The notes under the pieces are model-generated. The model did not search any database. It was not told the DNA's origin and was given only the letters and a program-made list of their open reading frames with translations. Of a DNA stretch of 64,000 nucleotides, positions 1 to 12,656 are shown piece after piece. The position numbers and the translations under genes were made by a program. Origin of the DNA: Pelecanus crispus. Its lineage: Eukaryota > Chordata > Aves > Pelecaniformes > Pelecanidae. The DNA is taken from the NCBI RefSeq assembly GCF_030463565.1, contig NC_134643.1, forward strand, positions 217,672,583 to 217,736,582, given 5' to 3'. Positions within the stretch are counted from its first letter, which is position 1. Each line of letters opens with the position of its first letter.

Positions 1-3000
1 AGCATCACCTCAGAAGAGAGACGTTTGCTCAGACATGGTCCTAACAAACTAATTGACCATATTATGAGAGTTTTGTTTCTCTCCCTCCATTGTGATTAAT
101 ATGCCAGTGGACAAAGCAATGCTTTGAGGCCAGTTTACATATGAACTAACTTTGACTTGGTGAATGAGGCTGTGGGTTGTTTCTTTTTTCTGTACAGCAC
201 AAGGGTTTATCTCTGCTTAAAACAATACCTCTTTGCCTTTCTGGAGTAACACGTGCATAGATGTTACTGCAGTTTTGGCATTTCATATAACCACCGGTCT
301 TCTATGTCATGTCCTCTGGCCACTGGAGAAATTAAGCTATTTCTCTCTCTTAGATCTGGTCTTTTATTTCATGTAGTTTTCATTTATGCTCTTTATCCAG
401 CGGGTACTGGCTCAGGACCAATCAAGAAACCATCCACCTATACAGGAATAAGTATCTTTCTGTCATAGGGCAGGCTTTGAATATTCTATGGTTTTAACCA
501 GACATGTTCCTCTCACTCCAGCTTCACATTAGGTAACTGGGCAATGGCAGAATTTGACTAATTCCTTTCTAATTTTTTTTTTTTTTAACAAGAAACCACC
601 ACCTTTAAGAAAAGTGTAAGAAGCAGGGAGTGCAAAACTCCTCTACAGAAAGGCTGCTTACTTCATACAACTATATACACAGGGCCTCATACCAGGGTCC
701 AGTAATTTTGGTAAACTTTAGCCACTAAGTGCAAAAAATATGTCATTCCAGATTAATGATGATCTCTGTTTTCAAATGACAGAGAATTGTAAATGTAAAT
801 GATGAGCATCTTCATTGATTTGGCATGTCCAGTCTTTTCCAGTTGCACTCCTCAGCATGCCCTCAATGGTCTGAAGCAAACATTTGGCCTTCTCTAGAGA
901 TCTACTGGAAACATGGAGAAGTTATTGCAGTTTTCTAATATCAGGGTAGTAACTCTGTACTGGTATTCTTAGCTGGAAAGAAAGAGACAGACTGATTTTT
1001 TCTACTGAAACACAGGTTGAGCAAGAATGGTTTTGTTGTTCCCTTACTCATTCTTTATCCTTTTTTACTTCTACTGCCCTCAGAGACGATCTAAGTGCTC
1101 ATCCATCAGGGTTTCTTCAGAGACAGAATTCTAACCAAATATTTTTTCCATGTATTTCTTTTTTTCATCCTATTTAAACCTGGAGTTATCTCTCAGAAAT
1201 TCTTGGAGCCACAGTGGGATTTTTCACATGGCTTCTTAAGGTCAGAATTCATATTGGGAATCTCAGTGGGGCTGTACTGTGATAAGCATTTCTGTCAGCT
1301 CAATGCTGTGGGAGTAGCTGCATTAGAAATATGTACAATAGGGTAGGCTTGACAAATTAATAGCGCAGAGTGTTCTTGAGCACACCATGTCTCCGAGCTG
1401 TTTCAATGCATAGCCTAATGTTTAAACACAAAAAACTTGGAGAAGTGAACGTTTAAACTTTGTATTCAGATAGTGGCCCATACAGGGGGAAAAAGACAGT
1501 TGTTTCCCTCACTTCCTAAAAAGAAGTTTACACCTGCCTTGACAATTACTTACACAGACTCTTTTTTAAACTCTGTTTTTCCTGTTTAATGAAAACCATG
1601 TCATGTGTCCATCCCACCTAACTGTAAGAGTTCATCTGCTCCTCATCTGGTTAGTCTTGCTTCCATAAATTTGTGAATCTTAAGGTAAATTCACTTGAAG
1701 CCTTCTTAGGGATGACCCTAATTGCATCACCCAATTACCAGTTCCTCTCCATTGGTTATGAAGGGAGTATAGATGACCAGAGGTGGATATCACATTACAG
1801 TAGTCTATGTCTGATGAGGAGAATCCCACTGCGTGCCCACTCACAATGCCTAAGCCTTTCATGCTAGGACATTATTGGAAATAATTTTGATCCATTGGCA
1901 GTGAAATTATTCAGCAGGCACACTACCATGGCACAATTCTTCTGACCTTCACTGAAGGAACCAGAAGAGATATTGGGGAAGCCCAAAGTATAAATGAAAT
2001 ATGACTGTTCAACTGCTTTTTTTGGTCTTAATAAGGCAATCTTAGACATCAATGTCATATAGTATCCAACAACCAAGCTGCTTTTCTTTCAGATGTATTT
2101 TCTTTTAGTGGGCATTGGTAGTCAAGGAAAAAAAAGTCTATCTTATTATATAAGGAAAGATTGGCTATTGTGAGATACATACAGTTTGACAGAGCAAGCT
2201 TTTTGGGTGTTTGTGTAGATAAGGAAAAAGAGAACAATATATAAGTGAAGGGAACTGCATTTGGTATTTAACTATAGTTCAAAGTAATGTATCTACTCAT
2301 TTTCTTCATCAACCTCTTCCATATCTGGGATGAAAACAACCCATTTCACAAACTCAAGAGCTTGCTCACTGCTTGAAGTCATGCCAATAAAAAATTGAGG
2401 TGCACCTGCTTCTTCAATGGGCCATGCAAAAACTTAATATGACAGAAACTGTAAATTTGTGAACAACCTCCATTCCCATTGCTGGGTCTCAAAAAAGTAG
2501 TCATCTTCAAAATACAAAGACTTTTTTTGTCTGTTCAGTGTTCCTATGGTAACTACAGTAATTGTTTGCCTAGGAAAGCAATATTGGGGATTTATAATTT
2601 AGAGATATATACCAAACATTAACACCTTTTGGTTACTGCTGGCTTTAGTTCTCTTCTTCTCTCTTTTTGATATCCTACAGGAAGGGGAGGGACTGAAATT
2701 AATCTGTCTTTATGACCCCTGCCACTTTTACAGGTTCTCCTTCCCCATTGACATTTTGCACAGAAAGAGCTACAAGCAAGGAGACAGAGCTGGCTCCAAG
2801 TCACCTTCTGTGGCAGGTTGACTGCCAACCAGCCACATGCGGATCTGAGTCTGTGTTACTGCTGGAGCAAGGTTGTTCTGTGCTACGTATTTCCCAGTCT
2901 TTTCCCAACCTCCTTTGCTCATGGAGGGAACAGGACTCAGATCACAGTGTCAGCAGGAGGAATTAGCTGGCCAAGAATAGCTAGAAATAACTGTTTCAGC

Positions 3001-5856
3001 TGAAATACAGCAGTAGGGTGACCAGTGTGTAGCACTGCAGTGACGTTTTGCCACTTTCATTTGGAGGACAGAGTTTTGTTCAGGTGAAATTCATCATGGT
3101 TATAATCTATTCTGTTTCTCTGCAGGGCTGTCTTGAGGGTGGCTCTCCAAGCAAAGGGCCTTTCTCCACAATGGGAATGAAATGGATTTGTAAGAATATA
3201 CTATATCTCTGGTATTAATATTTCTCATTAGAGCAAAGTCTATGAGTAAAGGAATGAGTAAAGTTCCCATGGAAGAATCTGCTTCAGAGCCAGAAACTCC
3301 TCTGCCTTGTATTCATACGAATCAATCACAGTGGCACAGATCTGATGTCACTTTGGGTAGGTTTGGGGACTTCAGAAGATAAACAATCCCCTCCCCATTG
3401 CCTCCCTGCTGTTCAGCAGAAGATGCCAGTCTGGGGTGCACAGGTAAGCATAGATGAATTCAAATCCTGAAAGGAACCTACCAGTAGAGTTTCACCCAGT
3501 CAATACTCGACTCTCACTGCAGAGAGAAGATAGTATATCACATGGCAGCGTAATTGGAGGTTTCATTCTTTCAGCCTTCATTGGAAGCACTCCCCCACTC
3601 AGATCAGAACTCGCCGAGTAGAAATAAGAGCACCAGCATCATATTTTGAATGATATGAGAGCTCTAAAACATTTTCCCAAGCAGAGAAAAAACAGTCTTA
3701 AGAAGGTATAGAGTTTCCTGAGAAGCCTAGTATCATTGATTTTTTTTTTTTTTATATGTAGAGTCAAGACCATTTCTACAAATTTCAACAGGAAGGTCTG
3801 TCTATAACCCAAGCACTCCTTTCAATGTGTGTGTGCTGATCCTCATACATCAGGTTTGAATCTCTTCTCGAGTGAGCTGGAATTCTTTGGTGGAAAACAG
3901 TGATGGGAATTGCATAGGAGAAGGTAGCTGGACAAAAAATGCATACACACTTAACTTAAAGATATTGGAAATAACAGAGGAAATGAAGAAAAGACATAAA
4001 TGTCTTTTTTTTTAAATGAATTTTACAAAATTCAAAATGCTTATAAAAATTGAAATAACATCATTGTGACCTTGAATAATAGGAATAATACCTTCTTTCA
4101 TAAAGGTAAAATGTAAGTCAAATTTCCTCAGCTGGAGTTACTGACCCTGAATACTCCTACTACTATGTGTCAGAGTTGTAATGCTGCAAAAGTTCTACCT
4201 ACCCATTTTGGCAAGTACAGCCACTTTAGACATCAAATTCCGTCTCTGGAAAGAACAAAGAAGGAATTATGGGGTGGACACCCAGAACAATTCCCTAGGG
4301 TAACTTCAACCATTTTGTGTTAGGTTTTTTTCAGATGCCCTGCAAACTGGTTTCATTCTCCTAAAATAATTTTTTTGTGGGCAAATCTGAGAGTATCTGC
4401 ATTCTACAATCTTTTAGCTGCATCTGATGCACCTCTTTACTCACATAAATCTCCACAGGTATGTATGAGTTTAACTTCACCTTTTATACTCTTCTTGCAA
4501 GTGTCTTCCTCAGAGCTCTGTATTCTGTCTTCCTCTCTCATGTCCTGTTTTCCACTGATGAGCATAAGGGCCAGACCAAGCAAGAGCTTAGAGACACCTC
4601 CAGTCATAGATTCTAAGTCTAAGGTAAGAATCCTTACCCAGGGACTGCATAATGTTGAAAGAGTTTCACAGCTAGGTTCAATTTGGGATTTCTGAGTTTC
4701 CCAGCTACTAAGAGCTGCATTGATTCCTTGCACAGAACTAGAACAGTCTTGGAATTGTTAGGCATTTCAGCACCTCCTTTACACCTGTGCACAACCAGGA
4801 GTCAAAACTTAGTCATAGATTCCTTAAAAGCACACTGGTATAATATAGATATCCCTCTGAGGAATAAGTACACTTCAGAATCTATGAAGAGAAGTGGACA
4901 CATCTTAATGCCTCTTTCTTTGTCATTCTAAACAAAATGTTTAAGGTAGCTCAAATGAATTGCACCCTACAAAAGACAATTTCCCGGTATTCACTCTGAA
5001 GAGAATATGAAATTTATATATAAATCTCTACAAAACAGACCTAAAAAGTCAGGGCTTTGCATTCCTCAAGGTTGGAAGGACAACACCAACCAAGGATTCT
5101 GAGAGTAGCACCCTTATTATACCCTGGCAGGCTACTATTTTCTTTTAAAATGTGTTGTATATCTTATTTTGCACCTTTTTACTCTCCTTCTGCATAATAG
5201 ACCTGTTATTAGGATACTTGCTTGGGAAGCAAGAATAATTGTCTTGATTTTAATTATGTCATGAACTATAAGCATGCTAGATTGTTCCCACCTTGCTCCA
5301 TCTTCTCCATCTTGTCTAGTAGGGAGTAAATATTGTTGTATTTATTAGAATATATGTGTATAAATGTATATACAAGCACATCGTATAATTTTTTTCCATT
5401 TTTTCTTTTTTTTTTTTTTTTGAGCTTTTCTTACAGGCTACTTTGTAAGAAAGCAGGCACCTGGCTCATCTTAGCCAATACAATATCACCTTCTTGTCCA
5501 CACTCTGTCTTTGATTGTGCTGCCTGCGTCCCACAGGGTTTGTTCATTCTGGAACTGAGGAGAATCCAAATTGATATTCCTTTAGCTTCGTTATTTTCAG
5601 TCTTAAAGTGGTCAAGTGGTTAGCATGCTCTTTGGAGATACTGATTATACCTGGAGACCTATTCATACTCTTTTTACACCTGCAATTTTCTGTATGCATG
5701 AGCTCCTCAGAGTGCAGAGATTCAGAGCATGTTCAGCCTTGCCTGATGTGTTAGTATCTATAGGTGCTACCGCCACAGAAGTAATGAGTGTTACCAATAG
5801 TGGGCTTATAAAATGTAGTTATTATGTCTCCTTATTCAGGTACTGGTTTATTTATT
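1..5856. other. No gene recognised
   Basis: AT-rich unique sequence with homopolymer tracts (5,409-5,422, 3,740-3,752). Only short chance frames. No repeat family was recognised. Presumably intergenic DNA upstream of GRM5. Confidence 0.6.
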
Positions 5857-6540
5857 TGAACACTTCCAGGGATGGGGACTCCACCACCTCTCTGGGCAGC
5901 CTCTTCCAATGCTTGACAACCCTTTCCCTAAAGAAATTTTTCCTAATTTCCAACCTAGACCTCCCCTGGCGCAGCTTGAGCCCATTTCCTCTCGTCCTAT
6001 CGCTAGCTACTTGGGAGAAGAGACCAACACCCACCTCACTACAACCTCCTTTCAGGCAGTTGTAGAGAGCAATAAGGTCTCCCCTCAGCTTCCTCTTCTC
6101 TAGGCTAAACAATCCCAGTTCCCTCAGCCGCTCCTCATAAGGCCTGTGCTCCAGACCCTTCACCAGCTTTGTTGCCCTTTTCTGAACACACTCCAGCATC
6201 TCAATGTCCTTCTTGTATTGAGGGGCCCAAAACTGGACACAGTATTCCAGGTGTGGCCTCACCAGGGCTGAGTACAGGGCGACAATCACCTCCCTGCTCC
6301 TGCTGGCCACACTATTCCTGCTACAAGCCAGGATGCTGTTGGCCTTCTTGGCCACCTGGGCACACTGCTGGCTCATGTTCAGCCACCTGTCTACCAACAC
6401 CCCCAGCACTTTGGGACATGGTTTAGTCTAGTCTACCCTTGATTGGTTTAGTGTGGACTTGGTAGTGTAGGTTAATGGTTGGACTGGATGATCTTAAAGG
6501 TCTTTTCCAACCTACATGATTCTATGATTCTATGATTCTA
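5857..6540. mobile_element. CR1 LINE with 5' inversion (twin-primed insertion)
   Basis: Two pieces of one CR1 3' region lie in opposite orientations. Positions 5,857-6,406 read on the minus strand as the ORF2 C-terminal region, from [10 protein letters not shown] to SPSLEVFK. Positions 6,407-6,540 read on the plus strand as the last codons, the 3' UTR and the ATTCTATG repeats. The pieces are almost contiguous parts of the same element, missing only about 15 nt, and meet at CCCCAG|CACTTT. This is the order expected from twin priming. The minus frame is open across the whole inverted part, so the copy is young. Confidence 0.9.
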
Positions 6541-7913
6541 TTTTTTACTGATGCTCTTGCAAACAGGTACAGGAAGCTTTCACTTTGCTTTAAAAGTAGT
6601 GTGAAAATAGGACCAGAAATTTCCTGGTAGGGGAAAAATAATCTAGCATTAGTGGAGAAGACAGTGACTAATTTTATGGGTTCTGTAAAATGTTTAGGAA
6701 TGTCAGGAAGGGAGTAGGGGAGAAAGGGGGAGGAAGAGAGAAAAGGAAAAGAGCCTTTTATATATCTGTGTTTATCGGGACCCTGTTTAAAAGGTCAATG
6801 AGAGGCATTAGAAATGTAAGTGACATGGCCACCCCCATCCGTTCTGTTTGCCTCCTTTAATCTTTGATCCAGCTGCTCCAAACATCTGGCACAGTGAACT
6901 CTGACTCTGGGCTCTGATTCATGGGGAGTCCTTGGGGATGTGTGTGTAGGAGCTGCTTTGCATGCAGCGTGGCTGCATCCACACCACTCAGTGTGTCCTG
7001 CTTGTGTGGGTTTCATCTCCCTCATCTGTTGTGGGTCACCCACCATCCTGCCAGCCAGCTGGGTGTCTCCACTGCCAATGAGAGGTGGCTGCTTTTGGAC
7101 TCCCTCATCACACACACAGTCCCTGGGGAGGCAGAGAACTGCTGTGATGGCCCAGCAAAGCAATGGCTCTTCCCCTCTTCCCAGATCCCTTGACATTGCT
7201 TCCTTCCAGGGACCCTTTGCACAGTAATAGCACTTTGCCTTCAGTCTCACCTTTCCCTTCTACAGACACATCCCTCCCCTCCTTCTTCCGATCTGTGCCT
7301 TCTCTACAGATATCCATCCCTTCTTTTTCTCCTTCTTCAGCCTCCTGACCTTCTAGTAATTTCACAATCTATGGTTAGTGTGATAGATGATGTCTGAGGG
7401 GAGTTTGGATTTGGGGAGAAAGAGGAAGGATGCTTCTTACCCATCACCCCACCAGGGCAGTGGCAGGAATGGGGAAGCCCTCTGGTAACTAGTGGGCTCT
7501 CCCTTCTCACGTAACCTACATCCATTGCTTCAGGCATCAGCACAGAGGCCCTTGGAGCTAAGTAGAGGGAACCAACAGTTAGAGCCACACACACATACCC
7601 CCACAGTGTCCTCTGCTTTGAGGACTGGCCTCTGCCAGGGCTTCACTGACTGGAGGAGCCAGGAGAGCTGGGGAAGTATAGGAAGAAGGTGCTGGCTGAT
7701 GGGGTTCCAGCCAGTCCCAGGCTGGGGCTGAAGGAGGATGTGAAGGAGAAAGAGGCCAGGCTCCACACCTGGTAAGGACATATGGGATCCCTATCCTTCC
7801 ACCTGTGGGATGAAAGGAGCGGTCAAGCTGGTAATGTGGTGAAGAGAGACAGCAGCAAAAGATTGCAGGGGATTCGGAGTGTGGGTGGAGATGTAGCAAG
7901 ACTGTCCCTCTTC
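6541..7913. other. No gene recognised
   Basis: Moderately GC-rich unique sequence. Several overlapping frames of 60-150 codons on both strands reflect composition. Nothing assignable. Confidence 0.6.
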
Positions 7914-7918
7914 CTCTT

Positions 7919-8494
7919 TGTCGTGGTTTAGCCCCAGCCAGCAACTAAGCACCACGCAGCCGCTCGCTCACTCCCCCTACCCCGGTGGGATGGGGGAGAG
8001 AATCGGAGGAGTAAGAGTGAGAAACACTCCTGGGTTGAGATAAGAACAGTTTAATAATTGAAATAAAGTAAAATAGTAATGCTAATAGTAACAATATAAT
8101 AATGATAACGATAATAATAATAATGATATACAAAGCAAGTGATGCACAATGCAATTGCTCACCACTCGACGACCGATACCCAGACAGTTCCCGAGCAGTG
8201 ATCCCTGCTCCCCAGCCAACCCCCCCAAGTTTATATACTGAGCATGACATCATATGGTATGGAATAGCCCTTTGGTCAGTTTGTATCAACTGTTGTGGCT
8301 GTGCCCCCTCCCAGTTTCTTGTGCACCTGGCAGAGCATGGGAAGCTGAAAAGTCCTTGACTAGCATCAGCAGTACTCAGCAACAACTAAAAACATCAGTG
8401 TGTTATCAACATTCTTCTCCTACTAAATCCAAACCACAGCACTATGCCTGCTACTAGGAAGAAAATTAACTCTATCCCAGCCAAAACCAGGACA
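7919..8494 (-). mobile_element. Solo ERV LTR (family A), minus orientation
   Basis: The 576-bp unit runs TG...CA and is flanked by perfect 5-bp duplications CTCTT (7,914-7,918 and 8,495-8,499). In sense (minus) it starts TGTCCTGGTTTTGGCTGGGA, has a TATATAAA promoter box (8,230-8,237 on plus) and ends GGCTAAACCACGACA. It contains an AT-rich ATA/ATT microsatellite at 8,075-8,130. No internal retroviral sequence adjoins, so it is a solo LTR left by recombination. A related copy lies at 36,770. The 5-bp duplication fits ERVL-like or related avian ERVs; the exact family is not assigned. Confidence 0.93.
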
Positions 8495-8839
8495 CTCTTG
8501 TTCCCCAACAACTTTAGCAAACTTACCTCAGATGGGCAGAATTGCTGGGGAGGACACAATGCAGGTTGGATGTGGCAACCTAGTCAGCCTGGGGGAGCTA
8601 CCTCAAGTAGTGGTCAGGATTTGGGTCATTCAGTAGTTGTTAAAAAAAAAAAAAGAAAAAATTTAAGCAGCAACCCAAATGGGGGGAACCAGCAGGGAAT
8701 GCCAAGCTGTGGAGCAGAGGCAGAGAATGGCTGCTAATTCTTGAATATGGATGCACGAGCTAATCCTTCCCTGCAAATACAGCCTGGTAAATGGTCGGAC
8801 CCAGCAGCCTTTTAAATGCCAGATCAGCTCTTACTTAAA

Positions 8840-8893
8840 TGAAATTTTGCTTTATTATTTATTTATTTTGTTTTACTTTATTTATTTATTTAC
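8840..8893. repeat. (TTTA)n-type microsatellite
   Basis: A run of TTTA/TTTAT units with interruptions, within AT-rich DNA between the LTR and the CpG-rich region. Confidence 0.8.
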
Positions 8894-9821
8894 TAAGAAT
8901 AGCTTTGTATAAAGAGATGATCTCTGTCTGGTGTTGTGTTGTGATGGTTCCTTGTTGTTCGTTGTTGTTGCTGCTGCAGTAGGAGTGCTGGGAGGTGTTG
9001 AGTTTGTCAGGACTCAGGCTACCCAGGACCCCTCCCACCCACACAGGCATACCCACCTCCCCACACCCCACGGTCAGAGCCACCATGCCAACCCTGTGCC
9101 GGGGGTCCCTGCCCACCCCGGGCAGAGGAGCGGAGCGGTGCAGCCAGTGGGAGAGGAGCAGGACGGCTGAGTGTGAATAAGAGCAGGAGCTTGGGTGTGT
9201 AGGGCTGAGCCGTGAGAGGGTGGGGAGGGAGGGCGGGAAGCTTTGGGAGGATGCAGGGATGCTGCAGGAGAAGGTAAAGCCTCAGCTGGCTTCGGGAGGG
9301 AAGGTTGACCGAGGAAAGGTGTATGTGTGGGGAGCAGGTAGTTAGGAGGGGAGAGAGGTGCTGTGACATTTGTGGGAGGGTGGGGAAGCAGAAGGGCCAT
9401 CGGGTACCGAGCTTGTGGGCAGAAGGCAGGCAAATAAGCAGCCTGCCCGTGGGGCTGCAGAAAGAGTCCAGGGATGCTGGCTGCAGAGCCAGGGGGCTGG
9501 CAGGGAGCTGCGGCTGCTGTGGGGCCAGGGAGCCTGGGGGAGTCAGAGGGGAGGGAGCTTGGCAGGAAGGGGGTAGCTGCAGGTGGCACCCGCCGTGGGG
9601 AGGAGCGGGGGCCGGCACAGGAGGGGGCAGCCCGCAGGGAGAGGAGCAGAGGGGCACAGCCCGCCGGCGGGGCTGGCAGCTCGGGCTGCCCTTGGCAGGG
9701 ACATCCCTCCTCGTCTCGCTGTGCCCGATGCTGTCGCCCTGAAGCTGGGGGAAGGGGCAAGGGCTGGAGAGGGCAACCTGTCCTTCCAGTGGCAAACAGT
9801 CCCTCCTTTCAGCTTGATATT

Positions 9822-9842
9822 GCTGTATGTGTGTGTGTGTGT
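9822..9842. repeat. (GT)n microsatellite
   Basis: A short GT dinucleotide run inside the CpG-rich region. Confidence 0.85.
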
Positions 9843-10364
9843 AGGGGGGTGGTCGCTGCTCTCGCATCCCCCTCTCTCCCCTTGCCAGGGAGCAGCAGGC
9901 AGAGCCCAGAGCTGGCAGGCTGTCTGGTTTCCTGGAGGGATCTGTGCCACTTGGTGGCACTAAAAAGTTGCACTGAAGCCCGGCGCTCTCCCGGTGCAAA
10001 GGGCCCCCTCGCCCCCCAACCCCGGACCCGCAGGTGCACAACGGAGCGCCCGGGCCACCCTGCAGCGTCGCCCCCAGGGGGGTGGGAAAACTTTGGCGGA
10101 GCCAGTTCGCAAAAGGCCGCCGGGACCGCAGGGGTAAACACTTCCCTGCGACTCGGTTTTAAACAGACCTTTCTGAAGCTGCCACCGTTTTGGTTCTCCC
10201 CCCCACCCCCCCTTCGGATGATGCTGTTCTGAACCGAGCGCCGCTTTCTTACTTGCTGGAGGAGGGTAGTGAGGGAGGGAGCTGTCGGTTTAATAGGGAG
10301 ACTTTGCAACCTTCAGATCATCTGGACAGCTTTCCTCACAGGGCAGAATGCAGGATTAGCCCCT

Positions 10365-10370
10365 TATAAA
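10365..10370 (+). promoter_or_regulatory. TATA-like box in the CpG-rich region
   Basis: TATAAA on the plus strand follows a GC-rich block and would place a start site near 10,395, inside the candidate first exon. Chance occurrence cannot be excluded. Confidence 0.3.
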
Positions 10371-10394
10371 TGCAGAGAGGTTGCTGCCGTGCAT

Positions 10395-10943
10395 ATGTGA
10401 GGAGGGGCAGAGGTGTTTAAGCAAGTGGGTCAAGCTGCAGCAAGTATTCAGGAAGACCAAGGCTGTGGTGGCAGAGAGCAAACACCCATCTGTTGTTTCA
10501 TGGTTTGTTTGTTTATTCCTCCTTCTCACGCTTCGCCCCCCCCAACCCCCCCCCCCACCCCCGCTTAAATCCAGGGACCATTCACGCCTCTTGCAAATGA
10601 GACTTGGGCGATGCTGAGAGAACAGCGTGTTGCATGGCGTGTGTGTATGTGCATGCATTCGCGGGGGCAGGATACGCGGTCCTCAGCATTTGCCTGCGAT
10701 CAGAAGAAAACAGGATGTGCCCATAGCTGGAGGAGTGACAATGCTAGCCGAGTGGGGCTCACCTGCTGGTGATCTTTGCAGAGGCATTTGAGGATTATTC
10801 AGCTACAGACGGTCTGTGCGAGGAATGCTATCTCTGCCGTGGCTGAAAATAGGAGGTGCCTACCCCTACCCGTCTTGATTTTTGCCACTGAAAGGACCTC
10901 TTTACCGCCACTGTAGGAAGAAGCAATTGCTGCCACCGACAAG
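10395..10943 (+). other. Candidate 5' non-coding first exon of GRM5
   Basis: The stretch runs from just after the TATA-like box to a good donor at 10,943/10,944 (GACAAG|GTAATG). It has no long plus-strand coding frame, as expected of a leader exon. Spliced to 19,501 or 19,686 it would form the GRM5 leader. The start is only a guess from TATA spacing, and the region includes a poly-C tract at 10,536-10,562. Without transcript data this remains a proposal. Confidence 0.3.
10536..10562. repeat. Poly-C tract
   Basis: C runs of 8, 11 and 5, split by AA and A, in the candidate first exon. Such tracts are prone to sequencing gaps and length error. Confidence 0.85.
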
Positions 10944-11805
10944 GTAATGCTGCGGGCTGGGAGAGGGGATTTATGTGCCCTGGGTTGCAGACAGAAACCC
11001 TGTGGATGCAGAAGGAACTCTTTCCCCTCCCTCCCTCCCTCCTGCTTTTGCTCTGTGCCCTGGTTGCCAGAGGACAGGCACAGCTTCTGGGGGGCTGGCA
11101 AGCCAACCGGTGGGGTACACCTCCAGGGGCTGCTGAGGCATCAGTGGGTCAGGGCGCTGGAGGGCAGCGGGCACTGACCCCTCCCCAGAAGCAGGATATG
11201 TGTGGGGCTGGGGGGGACTGGGGTACTGCAATACCTGAGCTTGGTGGTGTGTGTGATATAGCCCTTCCATTCACCAGTGGGGATTTGTCTTGCCAGGAAG
11301 GGAGAAGGGAAACGGGGATGTATCTGTTTTCCAGAGACAGCCAGGCTTAGCTCAGCCATAGACTTTTCTGTGTGACCTTGGGACAAATCACTTTGGCTGT
11401 GCTCGCTGAGTCCCGTCTGTTCCTTATTTAATAATTGGAACTAATGTCTCCATGTACAAAAATGATTCATTAAAGGTTGAAAGGGACAGCGATACCACTA
11501 GCTGAGCAGGCAGACAGAGACCTAAGAACCAGTGTGTGTGCACACATATACGTCGGTATGCACGGCCACTTAGTTGTAGCAGCACAGGTAGCTATGCTGG
11601 GAGTTAACCTTGTCCAATAGTTTCCTCTAAGACCCAGCTCTATGTGTTTAATTTATTTGTAAAAACGTGGTCGTGCATGGCAAATGTGACCACGATGGCA
11701 ATTTTTACTCCTTGTCGATTTTTAGATATCTTTTTTTTTTCCCTTCCCTAAACCTGCCGGGGAGGTGAACGCTGGCGGCGGGCGGCGCTCAGCACCAGGG
11801 ACAGC

Positions 11806-12656
11806 GCCCGCCCGCCCGCTGCCCGCTGCCCACCGCCCGCTGCCCGCTGCCCACCGCCCGCTGCCCACCGCCCGCTGCCCACTGTCTGCTGCCCGCCCGC
11901 TGCCCACTGTCTGCTGCCTGCTGCCCGCTGCCCACCGCCTGCTGCCCACCGCCCACCGCCCGCTGCCCACCGCCTGCTGCCCACTGCCCACTGCCCGCTG
12001 CCCACTGTCTGCTGCCCGCCTGCTGCCCGCTGTCTGCTGCCCGCTGCCTGCTGTCTGCTGCCCGCTGCCCACCACCCGCTGCCCGCTGCCCACCGCCCGC
12101 TGCCCACTGCCCACCACCCGCTGCCCGCTGTCCACCGCCCGCTGCCCACTGCCCACCGCCCGCTGCCCGCTGCCCACCGCCCGCTGCCCGCTGCCCACCA
12201 CCCGCTGCCCGCTGCCCACCGCCCGCTGCCCACTGCCCACCGCCCGCTGTCGGCTGCCCACCGCCCGCTGCCCACTTCCCACCGCCCGCTGCCCACTGCC
12301 CGCTGCCCACTGTCTGCTGCCCACCGCCCGCTGCCCGCTGCCCACTGCTGCCCGCTGCCTGCTGCCCACTGCCTGCTGCCTGTTGCCTGCTGCCCGCTGC
12401 CCGCTGCCCACTGCCTGCTGCCTGCTGCCCGCCGCCCGCCCGCCCACTGCCTGCTGCCCGCCGTCTGCTGCCAGCTGCCCGCTGCCTGCTGCCTGCCACC
12501 CGCCTGCCCGCTGCCCTCTGCCCACTGCCCGCTTCTGCTGCCCGCTGTCTGCTGCCCACCACCCGCTGCCCGCTGCGCACTGCCTGCTGCCCGCTGCCCA
12601 CTGCCCGTTGCCTGCTGCCCAGTGCCTGCTGCCCGCTGCCCGCTGCCCGCTGCCCA
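11806..12656. repeat. Heptanucleotide minisatellite (CCCRCYG)n, about 120 units, G-rich minus strand
   Basis: About 850 bp are built from 7-bp units of the type CCCGCTG, CCCACCG, CCCACTG and CCTGCTG, with local 14- and 28-bp higher-order patterns. Because 7 is not a multiple of 3 and the units hold few stop triplets, long frames stay open on both strands (Ala/Gly/Ser/Gln/Arg-rich on minus, Leu/Pro/Ala-rich on plus); these are not genes. The minus strand carries GGG runs mostly four bases apart, satisfying the usual G-quadruplex pattern repeatedly. It lies about 0.9 kb after the putative first-exon donor. Confidence 0.95.

Larger units (their letters stand above)
9300..10760. promoter_or_regulatory. 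CpG-rich region, candidate GRM5 promoter
   Basis: This is the only long GC-rich, CpG-rich stretch in the window apart from the minisatellite. CpG is most dense at about 9,560-9,720 and 9,960-10,260. It lies about 9 kb upstream of the GRM5 coding exon, on the same side as transcription would start. Long proline/arginine-rich open frames here on both strands are composition artefacts. Mammalian GRM5 is known to use several alternative 5' non-coding exons, one within a CpG island. Assignment to GRM5 is inference from position and composition. Confidence 0.5.

Noticed and set aside
5616..6065. 149-codon plus-strand frame
   Set aside because: The second half is the antisense of the inverted CR1 ORF2.
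7945..8385. 146-codon minus-strand frame
   Set aside because: It lies within the solo LTR; its hydrophobic run is the ATA microsatellite.
9019..10309. Pro/Arg/Ser-rich frames of 126-340 codons in the CpG-rich region
   Set aside because: Several overlap on both strands, as expected of GC-rich DNA, and none resembles a protein family.
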